Of a DNA stretch of 64,000 bases, positions 24,005-37,580 are shown one piece after another. The DNA is taken from positions 14,837,532 through 14,901,531 of the forward strand of contig OX439008.1 in assembly GCA_949316495.1 (NCBI GenBank). The letters run 5' to 3'. The position numbers and the translations under genes are program-made. Within the stretch, counting starts at the first letter, position 1. Every line of letters starts with the position of its first letter. This DNA comes from Amphiduros pacificus. Taxonomy: Eukaryota; Annelida; Polychaeta; Phyllodocida; Hesionidae. Below the pieces are notes generated by a model. The model did no database searches and was not told the DNA's origin. It saw only the letters and a program-made list of their open reading frames with translations.

Positions 24005-24413
24005 TATGTAGAGCACCACCTGGTGACAGCCCTGGTGCTGACATTTTGGCGCCCTGTTTCTGTTCATATTGTCACCACCCGAGTCTCTCTGCGTGTCCTG
24101 CCTATGTAGTATTCACGTTGTCACCATCACGCTACCACATGCCACAGAGAAAGAGACAGGAAGCTGCCAGGCTGTAACAATCACATGACATGCACTATGC
24201 CAGGCCACACCAGTGCACACCTGAGACAATGCAGTCCACGAAATTCTAATGTATAAGTGAACCAAGAAGGATAAACACTTCATATACACTAAGAGCAATG
24301 TGGCGTGGATTGAGGTGGGGATATTCACATTTGTTTTGAAGAACAAGGAAACAAATGGTAAAACTTGTTTGGTCTCAGTTTTAAAATACTAGGATTGTCA
24401 ACGTCTGCCCAGG
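24005..24413. other. Single-copy spacer between two minisatellites
   Basis: Somewhat GC-richer (AGCACCACCTGGTGACAGCC near 24012 is partly palindromic). No gene recognised. Confidence 0.45.
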
Positions 24414-25072
24414 TCTATTAACAGAAACTATGCTTAACCTGGTCAACTGAGTAGTACTCACATAAACCATACCTGCCCTGGTCTATTCAAAGAAACCATA
24501 CCTGTCCTGACTACTCACAAAACCATACCTGTTCTGGTCTATTCACAGAAACCATACCTGTCCTGACTACTCACAAAACCATACCTGTTCTGGTCTATTC
24601 ACAGAAACCATACCTGCCCTGGTCTATTCACAGAAACCATACCTGTCCTGACTACTCACAAAACCTTACCTGTTCTGGTCTATTCACAGAAATCATACCT
24701 GCCCTGGTCAATTCACAGAAACCATACCTGCCCTGGTCTACTCACAGAAACTATACCTGCCCTGGTCTACTCACAGAAACCATACCTGCCCTGGTCTATT
24801 AACAGAAACCATACCTGCCCTGGTCTATTAACAGAAACCATACCTGCCCTGGTCTACTCACAGAAACCATTCCTGCCCTGGTCTATTCACAGAAACCATA
24901 TCTGCCCTGGTCTACTCACAGAAACCATACCTGCCCTGGTCTACTCACAGAAACCATACCTGCCCTGGTCTACTCACAGAAACTATACCTGCCCTGGTCT
25001 ACTCACAGAAACTATACCTGCCCTGGTCTACACACAGAAACCATACCTGCCCTGGTCTATTAACAGAAACCA
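24414..25072. repeat. Minisatellite, 29-bp unit, about 22 copies, with a higher-order part
   Basis: Unit ACCTGCCCTGGTCTACTCAC plus AGAAACCAT. In the left third a 27-bp variant (CCTGTCCTGACTACTCACAA) alternates with the 29-bp unit to give a 56-bp dimer (CCTGTCCTG at 24501, 24557 and 24642). The right part is uniform 29-bp units, the pattern expected when one edge of an array is being homogenised. Confidence 0.93.
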
Positions 25073-27794
25073 TGACCACATTGTGCAATCTATTCACACA
25101 TTCGATCACTCTGTATCTCTGCTTGTCTCCATTTTTATTTTCACATCTGGGCCCCGTGCAACAGAGCTCTATTGTTTGTGCTCACACATCATTTGTGCTA
25201 TGGGCAATTCCCCTGGGGCATCCCAGCTTCTGGCTTGACTGATCTGGTTTTAATTCTAAGCTCTCATTCTGTCTCGCATCACACAGCAGTTTTAGACTCT
25301 TGTTGCGCGCTTCCTCTGATAACAACTTGAGAACTGCACCATAAGTTTTCTTTATCTTGTGTTGTCTGACAACTCGGCACTTAGTTTCACGGGCGGCGAA
25401 TTGTCAATTGCATTTTTCCAGCAAAACTGTTCATCTGATAAATTCAAACATCTTCTCCCACATTCTGTCCCTTGTATACTAAATCTGAATGCAAAAACAG
25501 GAAATCTGTTAGACAATATATTGGTTATTCTAGTCAGATGCTATAGGCAAGACGAGTGCTCAGTCAGAATGTCTCGGCCTCAGCTTGTCCGCAGTCTCTG
25601 CTCCGTCTCGCCCATTGATACGCTTTCCACTTGGTTTTGTTCAAGTAAAATGATATTGATTAAAAACAATGTCTCTCTACTGTAGCATCCCGCGACATAT
25701 TTTTTGGTGTGTGTGTGGATTTCCGAAGTTTTGTGTCTACTCGTGTTAGGAGTGAGTGACAAATCGCAACCTGACGCAATCTGTCATACGTGTCATGCTT
25801 CTTTCTGTTGTCACGGAGCTGACACAGGATGGAACGTATTGAGAAGGTTTGAATGAGATGAGTTGATTTATCGAGCCTTCTGATCTAAATAGGGCCGATG
25901 TAATTTTGGAGTTTGGAATATGAAAAGCGGGCATTTTGTCGCATGAGGCAACCGCCTTCACAAAATAGAGTGAAGAGAGGACCCGACGTTATGATGAATC
26001 CATTTTTCTTTTGGGACGGAGATCAGGGTGCATGGCGCTGTGGCCACCATTTACCTTTGATCAGTGCCAGTTTGCTTGACGCTGCTAACCCTGCAACCAA
26101 TGTTTGTCTTTGATCTGAGGGGCCCAAACTTGCACGTTGTTCGTGTTGACCTCATCCAATCACAACACGGTTCCAACGTCAACAAAATCTGACCCGAAGA
26201 CAAACAGAGAGCGTCGCAACCGGTCCTCACGCACAATTCTGCCACAAATGGGACATTTTGCAGCATTCAAACGATCAACTTAACGTCAATGCTGATACAA
26301 TTTGGCATCTATTAGGACCCTGAATAATATCTCTTGTCATCTGACGTTCCCTCCATCTTGCTGTATGATGATGACAAATGACATTTGTTCTTTGTGATCA
26401 CATGGGTCACATGACCACAAAATCAATGACATCACAATGGCATGGTCATGTCTGCTTTTCAATGGCTGCCCTGTCTGAACTTTTCATCAACATCAAGTTA
26501 TATGATGCCAGTTATAGATGCTACTACAAGCAATTGCTTTCCCTCAAAAAGTTTGTAAAACAGCACCAAAGTTTACTGATTTTACTGATTTCAAATTAAT
26601 GTTTCACTCAAATAACATTGAACATAACTATAAATTAATATTACATATTATTTATTGTCATATAATTTTTGACATGATTCTTATTGTGACAAATATAAAA
26701 GCGCTATATTCAGGACAAATTAAAATATATCTGCTTTTTTCATAAAAGGGATTAAGCACCAAATTTGCAAAAAATGTTAAAAATTCACTTATAGGTGATA
26801 AATGAATTTGTCTTTTATGTCTATTAACATTTTGATTGAAGTGGACTGATAAATGCCAGTCGAATATATTGGAACAAGACCTTAATTCATTGCCCCTAAT
26901 GAAAGCACTCTTCTTTCTTGGCATCATTTTATATGGAGTGTTATCATAGAAGCACTGAAAGGTAAAATGACGTCATTAGAATGTGGCAATATACTAATGA
27001 CGTCATGAAAGGTATTGTCCTTTGAAGAGTGCCAGAATGAAGTCAAACAGAGTTACCCTGCTTTGGGCCTCATCTGAGGTTAAAAAGAGTTCATGTTACC
27101 CATGTTTTCCTGTCACATAGAGCAAATGGCTGAGACAGATTTCTGCAAAGGGTGCAGCTTCTTTGTCTTATTGCAACTCATCTTATGTTAAACTTTAATA
27201 TGACAATATGTTCAAACATAAATATGTTCTTTTAAATCATATTTGATTTAATGTTTAATACCTTTAAAAAATATCTTGCACTGCAATATAATACATAGAC
27301 CCACTTAGTATATCTATAAATTGCATTTTTCATCTGAAAACCAAATGAAATTTTCCATTTCTTGGCAAGCAATGAGAATATGAATCTAGATAAGGATGAA
27401 TCTTCTGATCTTTTTCGTGTCTGTATCGCATTTTTGTGCAGAAAATTAAATTGTCGACATGAGTTTGATTATATTCAATTTGTCTGGCTCCGTTTTTGCT
27501 GAATGGTGACTGGGCAAATTTGGAACCTGTCAAGTGAACTTGGTGAAGCTTGTGCAAGTATACAGGAGGAACTACGAGGGGTATTCACCAAGTTTGAACA
27601 ACCAGAATGACATTTTAAATACATTTGAGGCAATGGTTTTAAAGTTTGATTTCAAATATTAGCGAAACAAAATATTCAATAGTATGATTATGTATTACAG
27701 TTTGCTTGGTTTAAGCGTGGAATAAGTTGAGATATAATTAATGAAATCAACAAAAATAGCTTGTTCTTTATCTTACCTGAGATTGCAGTTCTAC
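25073..27794. other. Single-copy DNA, no gene recognised
   Basis: 25360-26330 is richer in GC and CpG than average (TTTCACGGGCGGCGAATTG near 25384, GTCTCGGCCTCAGC near 25571). It has several 60-108-codon frames on both strands, none recognisable. It may be a conserved regulatory stretch. The remainder to 27794 is AT-rich. Confidence 0.4.
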
Positions 27795-28180
27795 ATATTT
27801 TATGAACCACCCTCATATTTGATGCAATCACATCAACTATATATGTATCTTGAGGAGCTATCACTTATTAGTTTTACTCATCTAGACCAAAATTGATGAA
27901 CCACTCTTGTAGCCAACTTAATCACATCAGCTATGTTTATCTGGAGATGTTTCATAGATAAATCTTAGTCAATGACTTGGAGACCATAATTTATGAAATA
28001 ATCTCTCACTGTTGATTTAGTCACTGCAGCTATGGTTATCGAGAGATGCTATCATTTCCTCTTAATCAAGGAGACCATAATTTATGAACCACCCTCGTAG
28101 CTGATTTAATCACATCAGCTTTATTTATCTAGAGATGCTATCACTGATTAGTTTGACTCAATGAGACCATAATCGTGGAA
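27795..28180. repeat. Diverged tandem repeat, unit about 94 bp, 4 copies
   Basis: Copies begin near 27801, 27893, 27991 and 28081 with TATGAACCACCCTCGTAG or variants, followed by TTTAATCACATCAGCTATG, TTATCTAGAGATGCTATCA and GACTCAATGAGACCATAA. Confidence 0.8.
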
Positions 28181-28544
28181 TCTCGGAAAATTCATAAACC
28201 TGGAGACATTGCCTTTCAGTGTAGCGAAATGTAATTTGTCAAGCCGTTCATGCGAAGATATTATCGTGAATTACAAATACTGTTATTATGTCAGTTTTGG
28301 CCATCAACAATTCTTGCTGATTTTCAGACAAAGAAGATTTAATCTTGATGCAGATTCACTTAATTCTGTGTCCTCTAAAAGACAATAGGGACAGAAACCG
28401 ATCACAAATATCTTGAATCATCTGGAGAAACTACATCAACTAGAAGTGTTCCTTAATTGATTTTTATGAGATTTTAAGATTTTATAAATGACATTCCACA
28501 AGGCCTTGATCATATTCTACCTAATTTTACTTTCTATGGAAGTT
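28181..28544. other. AT-rich single-copy DNA, nothing recognised
   Basis: Spacer between the 94-bp and 45-47-bp arrays. Confidence 0.45.
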
Positions 28545-29485
28545 TGGAGATAATGATGCATTATCGCTGATTATATAGATCCCCATAGGAATGCACCTTA
28601 TAGATTATGATGCATTGTGGGTGATATTACATACAAAGAAGTAAGGAGATAATGATGCATTGTGGGAGATATCAAACACAAAGCAGTATAGAGAGAATGA
28701 TGCATTGTGGGAGATATCAAACACAAAGCAGTATAGAGATAATGATGCATTGTGGGAGATATCAAACACAAAGCAGTATAGAGAGAATGATGCATTGTGG
28801 GAGATATCAAACACAAAGCAGTATAGAGAGAATGATGCATTGTGGGAGATATCAAACACAAAGCAGTATAGAGATAATGTTACATGGTCGGTGATTAGAT
28901 GGAGATAAAGACAAATAAATGTATGGAGATAATGATGCATTGTGGGAGATATCAAACACAAAGAACTATGGAGATTATGATGCATTGTGGGAGATATTAC
29001 ATACAAAGAACTATGGAGATAATGATGCATTGTGGGTGATAATATAGAGGCACAAGAGTATGAAGATAATGATGCATTGTGTGTGATAATATAGAGACAC
29101 AAGAGTATGGAGATAAAAATGCATTGTGGGTGATAATAGAGATACAAGAGTATGGAGATAATGATGCATTGTGGGTGATAATATAGAAATACAAGAGTAT
29201 GAAGATAATGATGCATTGTGGGTGATGATAGAGACAAGAGTATGAAGATAATGACGCATTGTGGGTGATAATATAGAGGCACAATAGTATGGAGATAATG
29301 ATGCATTGTGGGTGATAATATAGAGGCACAAGAGTATGAAGATCATGATGCATTGTGGGTGATGATAGAGACAAGAGTATGAAGATAATGATGCATTGTG
29401 GGTGATAATATAGAGGCACAAGAGTATGAAGATCATGATGCATTGTGGGTGATAATATAGAGATACAAGAGTATGGAGATAATAA
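28545..29485. repeat. Minisatellite, 45-47-bp unit, about 20 copies, two subfamilies
   Basis: All units share AATGATGCATTGTGGG. To about 29020 they continue with AGATATCAAACACAAAGC (45 bp); afterwards with TGATAATATAGAGGCACAAG (47 bp, for example 29021 to 29068), with some shorter units. All three minus frames are open over long stretches (233, 177 and 159 codons), encoding rotations of THNASLSSYS, YYHPQCIII and SPTMHHYLHT. The same peptides in every phase mark this as non-coding repeat. Confidence 0.95.
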
Positions 29486-31072
29486 CACAATTTTATGCTT
29501 GTGGCACCAGATAATTAGCCACAATGTCACATGAAGTTGACAACGCTGCGGCAGTTCTGGATGGAAACATGTGTTCTTGACTCATCCATGTCAGAGAACC
29601 TGGCAGTCCAGTTATAGATAGAGAGGGGGTGGAGGGAGGTGGGGGGGCAGTGGGCTCTAGAATGCTGAAAAATCCTGCCGATAAATCATTCCCATGCAGA
29701 GCTATTTTTATAAATGCACCTTATTACTTTTTGTTCAGTGTGCCATTTATTTTTGGTCCCATCAGGTCACATTGTGACGTGCATTAATACCGGCTGATAA
29801 TCTAGATGAGGCATCTGCAGCAGTCAATGCTGAGGTCATCTCCGCGATGCCATCACTCTCCATCAAACACATGTCTGCACTCACAGTCTTAATAGATATA
29901 TTAAAACAACTTCATGCCACATGTTTCTCTCTCACAACAACTACAGATTCATTCCTTTATTTTGTTAATTCTAAGCTTCATAAGATGTTGACTAATCTAA
30001 GAAACTATCACTTCCATGTTCAATGTGTTCTTTTACACATACAATACAAATGATCGTGTGTAAAAAAATAACATATTCACTGTATACTATAGAAATAAGT
30101 CTTTTTTTAAATAAACATGTGATTAGAACAAAAACTTTTTTGGGGTCATTTTAACTTATTGACTTCATTGCCCTTAAGTTTTCTCTCCTCAATAATATCA
30201 CATATTTTTATAATAGGACCTACCATATGTAAGCTGTGGGGAATAATATGGACTGGGAATGTTTTTTATCAGGGGGATGGCCAGCATCAATTATTTGCAA
30301 TCTTTGTCCTGTCCGTCCCGTGCCCTTTGTTCTTGATTTGTCCTTAATTAACTGCTGACAACATGTACCTATCATTGAATCTACGAATCCATCAAGTTCT
30401 TGTACTTGGTCGGAATGAGTAAATTTTACCTCCAAACCTCTGGGAGAGCAAGTAGACTTTTTGGCTGGCTCAGACTCTCACTGTCTGTCTGATTCTTCAC
30501 TTTCAATTAAGATCAAGCCGTTGTCTTTTGTAATGTATAAATATCAATCACACTCAATCCATCTGTTTCCTCATGTTCATTCTTTTTCGCAATCCCTTAA
30601 TTACTTAAAACAATTAAAAAGTCCTTATGCAAGATTTATAATTTGCATGTTTCCTCATCAACCATCATGCATCAGATTACAATCTGAAATCATTTCATTT
30701 CATTCTGGCAAATTTTTTATGGTGACACATCTCAAATTCTGAGACAATGTTTGCATAAACTGAAATGTATTGCAAGAAATTAATTACAACAAAACATGAA
30801 ATCCTAACATGAAGATGTAAAAGCCTAAAGGATGACCTTAAATCCCTTGATAATAAAGCAATGGCAAACCAGCAATTCACTGATTTATCGTTTCTATTTT
30901 AATCAATCAGCGATGGTCTTAATCCATCAACTGCTTGGATAGGTTTAGTGTGTTAATCTTGTAGGACTAGGTCAACTGCTCGCTTCGTTCAGCTGCTACA
31001 TGTTTAATCAGATCACAAGTAGGAAGTGACAAGTGCTGTTGTCACAAGAGATTAGTGAATAGAAAAGAAAGC
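29486..31072. other. AT-rich single-copy DNA, no gene recognised
   Basis: Apart from the G-rich tract at 29625-29654 nothing stands out. Frames of 60 to 93 codons on both strands at 30159-30880 have no recognisable content. Confidence 0.45.
29625..29654 (+). other. G-quadruplex-prone tract
   Basis: Four runs of three or more G (29625-29629, 29634-29636, 29641-29647, 29652-29654) separated by 4-base loops TGGA, AGGT and CAGT fit the usual quadruplex pattern. Confidence 0.65.
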
Positions 31073-31076
31073 AAAA

Positions 31077-31127
<51 letters not shown>

Positions 31128-31129
31128 AA
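31073..31129. repeat. (AAAT)n microsatellite
   Basis: About 13 uninterrupted AAAT/TAAA units. Confidence 0.97.
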
Positions 31130-32067
31130 ATAGAAATTTATATTTTAGATTGGAAAGAAAAAAAAATCCATTGCTTCCCGCATTGATTTTGACAAATAAC
31201 CATAAATAGACTTTGATTTTGCTTACATTTAGCCAGAAATTAAAAGATATAGCTACCTGTTGAAAAATGTAAAATATTTTTCATATAAACACTGCTTTGA
31301 TCACATTCTTTCATTCCTTCATCCAAAGTCTTTTTGCCAAATTATCCACAAAAGTTCACTCTTTTCATCTGATAAGCCAACCTATGCCACGAAGTTCCAG
31401 TACTCAAACATTTCATTTGGTTCTTTTGTGGATATATGCGACCGTTTCAGGACAATTTCAAGTATAACAGGTCAGCATGGTCAGATAGCACTGGGACTCA
31501 ATGCCCCACCATTTTTAAAGAGTGAGTGGGGATCTTCCTTTGCATTATCACGTAGACATAACCAAAACTAGGTCGTCACGGAGTGCTAATTCACACAAAA
31601 AACAGGTTTTCTTGACTGTATAGCACCTTTTGGCTGTATCAATTCCTATCATTATCATAAATAGTTTTGTTTTATATCAACTCTTGACTGTTTATTTAAA
31701 ATAAATACAAATAACATTCAAACTACTATGCATCTAATGATACAATTACAGAGAAATCATAATCTTATAAAGCATGAAATAGTTTCCACAAAGTTAGAAC
31801 AGGGCACATAGGTTTCAAGGATCTTGCATATATATCAAGCAAAGATTAGTGAGGAAAGGGTGAAATGGTTGCTGTCACATCAGACAAGTCAGCTGTAAGC
31901 TCACAGCCCAGACCCAGCACTGCTAATTTAAAGGTATGGTTCCTGACAGCAGGGTGGATGTGGGTTCTTTATCAGGGTTTCGGAAGCTCACCCAGTTTGA
32001 TAGGAAGTCGGTAACCCATCGACAGACAGCCGGCCAATGCCCTTTTTTCATATTGCAGCCACAATAG

Positions 32068-32115
32068 CGGAGGCGGAGGCGGTGGTGGTGGTGGTGGGGG
32101 GGATGTGTTGGGGGC
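32068..32115 (+). other. G-rich tract with GGT repeats
   Basis: GCGGAGGCGGAGGCGGTGG continues into GGT triplets, a run of seven or more G and then TTGGGGGC. Many two-G runs and two longer ones could give quadruplex or triplex structure. Confidence 0.5.
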
Positions 32116-35100
32116 GCCACCGTTGATGTGGACATTCTAAGCACATGGTTTGATACATCAGTCAAAGTGGCAGCTGCCGCCCCGACATGAGCAAGGTCTA
32201 CAGACTGTCTGTATAGAATCTGCTCTGTGCATACACGACCCATTATGAACCCAGAGGGGACCTTGCTGCCCTTACAATACTGTCAAGTAGTTCTACCCTG
32301 AAAAAGCTCTAAATGCTACTCAAATCTTTAATTTATAGCTGCCCATCCAAAGTGGACGTGGTCAAAAGGTATTTGTTGGCAAGGGCTATTGTGAATATGA
32401 TATGATGGACGCTGGTAGGGCACTAAGCAGAGAGGTCGCGGGACCGTCATAATGGTACTTGACCCCGATGGGAATGAAAGGAGCCGGCCACACTGTCATA
32501 TTCTGGTGTCTACTACTCATGTTGCTATATATCTAACTCTTCGCAAACTTGGAAAAGGACATTAAAGCAAAGAACGTAATACAAGCTGACAATTCAAGGC
32601 AATTTTCTTATGAGTAAAAGCAAATGCTTTACATACCAATCGCAAATGAATATCTTTGCATGAAATTCTACCTTTCATCACAGAGAAAAATAGACTTTCT
32701 CTATGCTTTCATGTAGTGACCTTGACTTTGTTGTTTTGTTGACATCTGATCATACTATTTGTCGTCAAGTATTGTAAATAAACTAACTTAAAGTAATAAA
32801 AATTGCAAAATACTGATGAAATTAGGTTATATACTTTTTATAACTGACAATACCAGGATCATGTTGTGTTACAAAAAAATATTTGATCACCATCCCAATT
32901 GTGTTGTTTTAATATATTTTCTTATTCACTAATTGCAATGTCAAAGTTCTTAAAACTTTCACAGTTGCTACTAGCATTGATCATCTGTAATTTTGATCAT
33001 GTCCAAATGATCGTAACACATTTAAAGGTCTAGGTCATTTGTGCAGATACAATTCAGTTCACATGTTGCTCTGATTTCCCTCATTCACACCTAATTCTGG
33101 TGACCTTGAGATCTCGGTAAATGTCATCTGCTTACAAGGCTTCTTAATAGCAAGAGCATCTGATATAGATGTGATGTTCTAATAAGCTGATAAAGGGCAA
33201 TTCTTGAGTAAATCCTTGACCGAAAAAGATCTCTAGACTCTCTAGCTATTTGGGCCAAAACATTACAACAGAATATAGGTACAAAGGAACTCATCCAAAT
33301 CTTTTAATAATCAAACTTAAAATACTCTGCAACATGTTGGCTTTGAGGGTAAACTGAGTTGACACAGGAAGTGAACATATTATATATGGTCTCATATCTA
33401 CACATGGCATCTGACCTTTGGTATTGAGAGAGTCAGCCAATTACAGTGTTGTTGTCATTTCCTGCGGACCTGTCAGTACTTCCTGTAACAAGTCTGCCTA
33501 CTACACCAATGTGTATCCTAAATGCTCTGATAATTAGCCTAAACTATCAGCACCCCACTATCCAAACTTGTGGGGAAACTTCAAGGAAGTATAATTAGGA
33601 ATTCTGGAAAGATCACAAATAAGCATATCTGCAGACATTTTCTTCTTATCACAATTATCCTTGACAACCAATTAAGGTCACTCTTACTCTATTTGTCTGT
33701 TAGACAATAACAGTTTTAAAGGAGTCTTCACAAAAACACACATTACGGCAGAGACAGCAGAGCCTTTTCATGCAAAATAAAAACAGAGTTTAAAAAAAAA
33801 TAGTTTCAACCGAAACAAGAAGCATTTCTCTTGGGCCTGATACATATAGTCTGATTTGAGGATGGCTGAATCTGTGACCTTGCCGAGCCGAGCCGATCCA
33901 AGCCGAGCCGAAGCCTTAGCACGATATGGGCCCAGTACAGTGTATAATTACAATGTACAGGACTCCTGTGTACACAAACGACTGGTAAAACACGACCTGG
34001 GAATCTGCGGGCCAGCCACGCACTTAACCTTCCGTGCAATGCAAACATCATAGCGCAAATAGTTTTTTGGGTGATTAAGGTATAGGGCCCTTTTTATGAT
34101 CTCCCAAAAAACAGATCCATCAGTGACACAAAGTAGCACAGCCCATCGCTAAGCTTTCCTTTCCCACTGTGTCGAGTCAAGCAAGGCGCTATTTTATGGG
34201 CCTACTTTTCACGTTTGTGCCATTCTTACAAATAAAGTATTCCAATTTTCATTACTCAAATAATCAAAGGTTTCAAATTGTGCCTTAACATGCAAATCAT
34301 GTGAGGAAGCGTTTTTTTTTATCTCTATCATTCAGAATATGTCAATATTTAAACAATAAACAAACAAAGTTGTGTCAATAATCAATGTGTCAGTGTTAAG
34401 CTTTTCCTTTCTGGGTACAATTTACTCGCATCAGGAACTAAGCAATTCTGAAGAAATATTTTTTTGCTGTGGTGAAAAAGCCTTTGACCCCAATTCAAGA
34501 CTTACACCTTGTTGGCAATATTATGGATATTCGATAGTAATTTTGGTCCCCCAGTGGGCAAAAATCCCAAGTCCAATAATATGTGATTCTGATCTTGGTA
34601 TTATTAATACTAAACAAGCAGTTCAACTTTATTGATGTCCTGGAACAGGCAAAACACATCATTATTAGCTCTCGTATCCAACCATGAACTTTATCCTGGA
34701 AATCAATCCCATATTTTATCAAGAGCCAATTCTAATATAATTCTTTATCCATCAAAATAAAAACTAAGTCTGCTGGAATAAAATCTATTTCACATTAAAG
34801 CCACTAAAAATCTCAAAAGTTATCTTTCAGAAAGTAGCTCGATTGTGCTGCTTCAATATAATTTTTATGTATTCGGTTGAGGCGACAGAGATTGTTTGTG
34901 ACATACATATAATGCTTACAATCCTCTGGTGTGTTTTTCTCCTTCCCTTATCACCTCTCCTGTCTTATCCAATCAGATCACTTGTTGTATGAACACAAGG
35001 AGTCGCTACTCAAATGTTGGAAACGGCACATCAAACAAAACGGACTTGTTCAGGCCTGGTGGATCTCAAAGACAAGCCTTTCTGGCAGGATGATGTGAGG

Positions 35101-35303
35101 GCCTGCAAGCCAGCAAGCCACGCTGCGTTCTGTCAATACCTGGTCTATACTACAGTCATAATTTGGAGGAAACCCGTTAGTTCCGATAGCTGTAGAATCT
35201 GGATCTGTGCAATCGGTCTTTATTGATTTGCACTAAGTGGGGCACATTAGATTCTGATCATTGACAAAAAAAACTTGTCCTTATTCTGGCGGGCTGATAT
35301 CTG

Positions 35304-35337
35304 CCCCCCCAACACCCCCCCACCCCCCACCATACCC
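35304..35337 (-). other. C-rich tract, quadruplex-prone on the minus strand
   Basis: C runs of 7 (35304-35310), 7 (35315-35321), 6 (35323-35328) and 3 (35335-35337) with short loops. Confidence 0.65.
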
Positions 35338-35755
35338 ACCACCCATCGAATGGACAACTTCCTCCCTCCGTCCCATCCAAATGGCAAATACTATACTTAA
35401 AATGCCGAGCTCCATTCTGAAAAAAATGCATGAAGAAAAGAACTTTTGAATTAAAATTAAAATATATGAAATAGAAATGCTTTTTTTGCGGAAATGCCAT
35501 ACATTTGTTAACCTCTGCCAGAGAAAGAGTTCTGTAATGGCTACAGCATACCACCTATGTACCACATCAATCATATTGCTATTTGCCAAAAAAATCAATT
35601 CTTTTGATGGGAGACTATGCATGGTACACCACTTGGTCACATGGGTAAAGGGGAAAATAGTTATAAATAGATATAGGGCTAATCAACTCTGCTTTTTTCC
35701 TCCTCAGACATTCTCTGGACATCTTATGCTGACCATTGTTAAATCAGTAATGATA

Positions 35756-36430
35756 TTGTGTGCTGACACTTTGCTGACAATGTGCACTGAGGCCTTGTTT
35801 AGTTGATGACCTTGTATGCTGACACTTTTCTGACAATGTGCACTGAGGTCATGTTTAGTTGAAGACCTTGTATGCTGACACTTTGCTGACAATGTGCACT
35901 GAGGTCATGTTTAGTTGATGACCTTGTATGCTGACACTTTGCTGACAATGTGCACTGAGTCCTTGTTTAGTTGATGACCTTGTATGCTGACACTTTGCTG
36001 ACAATGTGCACTGAGGCCTTGTTTAGTTGATGACCTTGTATGCTGACACTTTGCTGACAATGTGCACTGAGGCCTTGTTTAGTTGCTGACCTTGTATGCT
36101 GACACTTTGCTGACAATGTGCACTGAGGTCATGTTTAGTTGAAGACCTTGTATGCTGACACTTTGCTGACAATGTGCACTGAGGTCATGTTTAGTTGATG
36201 ACCTTGTATGCTGACACTTTGCTGACAATGTGCACTGAGGTCATGTTTAGTTGATGAACTTGTATGCCGACACTTTGCTGACAAGGCGTACTGAGGTTGA
36301 TGATATATGCTGACTCTTCATGACAATAATTTATGGTAACATAATAATATACATTGTAAGCTGACTCCTTAAATTGAAATCTGATGCTGAAACTGTCCTG
36401 ACATTTTTTTTTACAAAACTGTATGCTGAC
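35756..36430. repeat. Minisatellite, 56-bp unit, about 9-10 copies plus decayed edge
   Basis: GTGCACTGAGG recurs every 56 bp (TGTGCACTGA at 35781 and 35837). Each unit holds TTGATGACCTTGTATGCTGA and CACTTTGCTGACAATG. Regular units end near 36296; from there to 36430 degraded copies keep only TGCTGAC-type pieces. Confidence 0.95.
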
Positions 36431-37427
36431 CTTGAACAGTAATAACATCACTCTCATAAAGTGACATAGATTTTCACATGATTTATTGAACATTGCTTTA
36501 CAATTAACTTGTCAAAAGCAGCACAATGGCTGGAGATGCTGTACCCTTTTTATGCCATGTAAACCATGCGAACAACTTTTCCCATTCATTTCATGATAAT
36601 CGGCATCATTTTACTACCATCAAGTAAATTCCAATATTTGCTGATTATCAAATCAATTATCAAACACGAGACAGGTGTAAAGTTAGAAACAAACTCTCAC
36701 AATCAAATGTGATCGGGCCTTGACAGTGTTTGATGTATGCTATCAGACAGAATATAAATTGAATCATAGCATCACACAAAATTTCACAATTTAATGAGAG
36801 CTTTGTCTGGGCGTTCATTTGAGAAATAAGATACCTCTTTTTAAGTGTTATGCAAGGAAAAACTCAGAACTAAGATAGGTATACTAATGATTCATAAACC
36901 AGATCCCACACAAACCAGAAATCTGAGTTTAACTTTTTTCACTTTTGATTTCTTTTGACATATTTTAATAATAGATTTTTTACCAAGGATTTTCTTGTTC
37001 CCCAAATCACTTGAAGGGCTAACTCTGACGAAATACAAGGGTTTTGATCGATCTCCTACAATACACCAAAAATTATACATACATTTTTAAAACGTGCAAA
37101 CTTGGCCACCAGCAAGGATCGTGTTAGCAATTTGTAAAGCCGACGAGTTTAAATGGAATTTTAATGATGCGTTGAGTTATAGCATTGTCTTAACAGCTCA
37201 AATTGACACCATGATGCATTGCCCCAGTAATGTATTGCAACTTTTTATTCCCATAAATAATAGGGCTGGCTTTTTTCCAAAAGGGCCGACACAATTTGTG
37301 TGATAAATGGGCAAGTGTATTGTTGGTGAGGGGGATTGATACTTTGTATTTACCAATAGAAGAATGAGTCAAGATGAGCAACACGTTAAGCCCTCGTAGG
37401 GGGGCTATCCAACAACTCAGACAGCCC
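36431..37427. other. AT-rich single-copy DNA, nothing recognised
   Basis: No gene seen. A small hairpin, AGCCCTCGTAGGGGGGCT (37389-37406), lies just before an A-rich tract. Confidence 0.45.
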
Positions 37428-37580
37428 TTCAAAAAAAAATTAAATTAAAAAAAAAAATCAAAAATCAAAAATTAAAAAAAAGAAAAAAAAAATTTGATAA
37501 GAATACTTTTGTCAAATAAATAATTAAATGTAAATTTAGTAAAAAAACAAAAAAAAACAAAAAAAATTTAAACATCCAAG
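37428..37580 (+). repeat. A-rich low-complexity tract
   Basis: Over 150 bp of nearly pure A with scattered T, C and G. It could be an expanded poly(A) tail of a retroposed sequence inserted on the plus strand, but nothing upstream is recognisable as its body. Confidence 0.8.

Larger units (their letters stand above)
31130..35755. other. AT-rich single-copy DNA, no gene recognised
   Basis: Contains the G-rich and C-rich tracts listed separately, a short GC-rich block with repeated GAGCCGAGCC (33884-33912) and several small frames with no recognisable product. GGGGGCGCCACC at 32110-32121 resembles part of a CTCF core. Confidence 0.4.

Noticed and set aside
28605-29306. 233-codon minus-strand frame, the longest in the window
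   Set aside because: Produced by the 45-47-bp array. Unit length changes shift the phase without affecting openness, so no particular frame is maintained.
37428-37580. Processed pseudogene with poly(A) tail
   Set aside because: The A-rich tract is long and impure and no gene-like body lies upstream.
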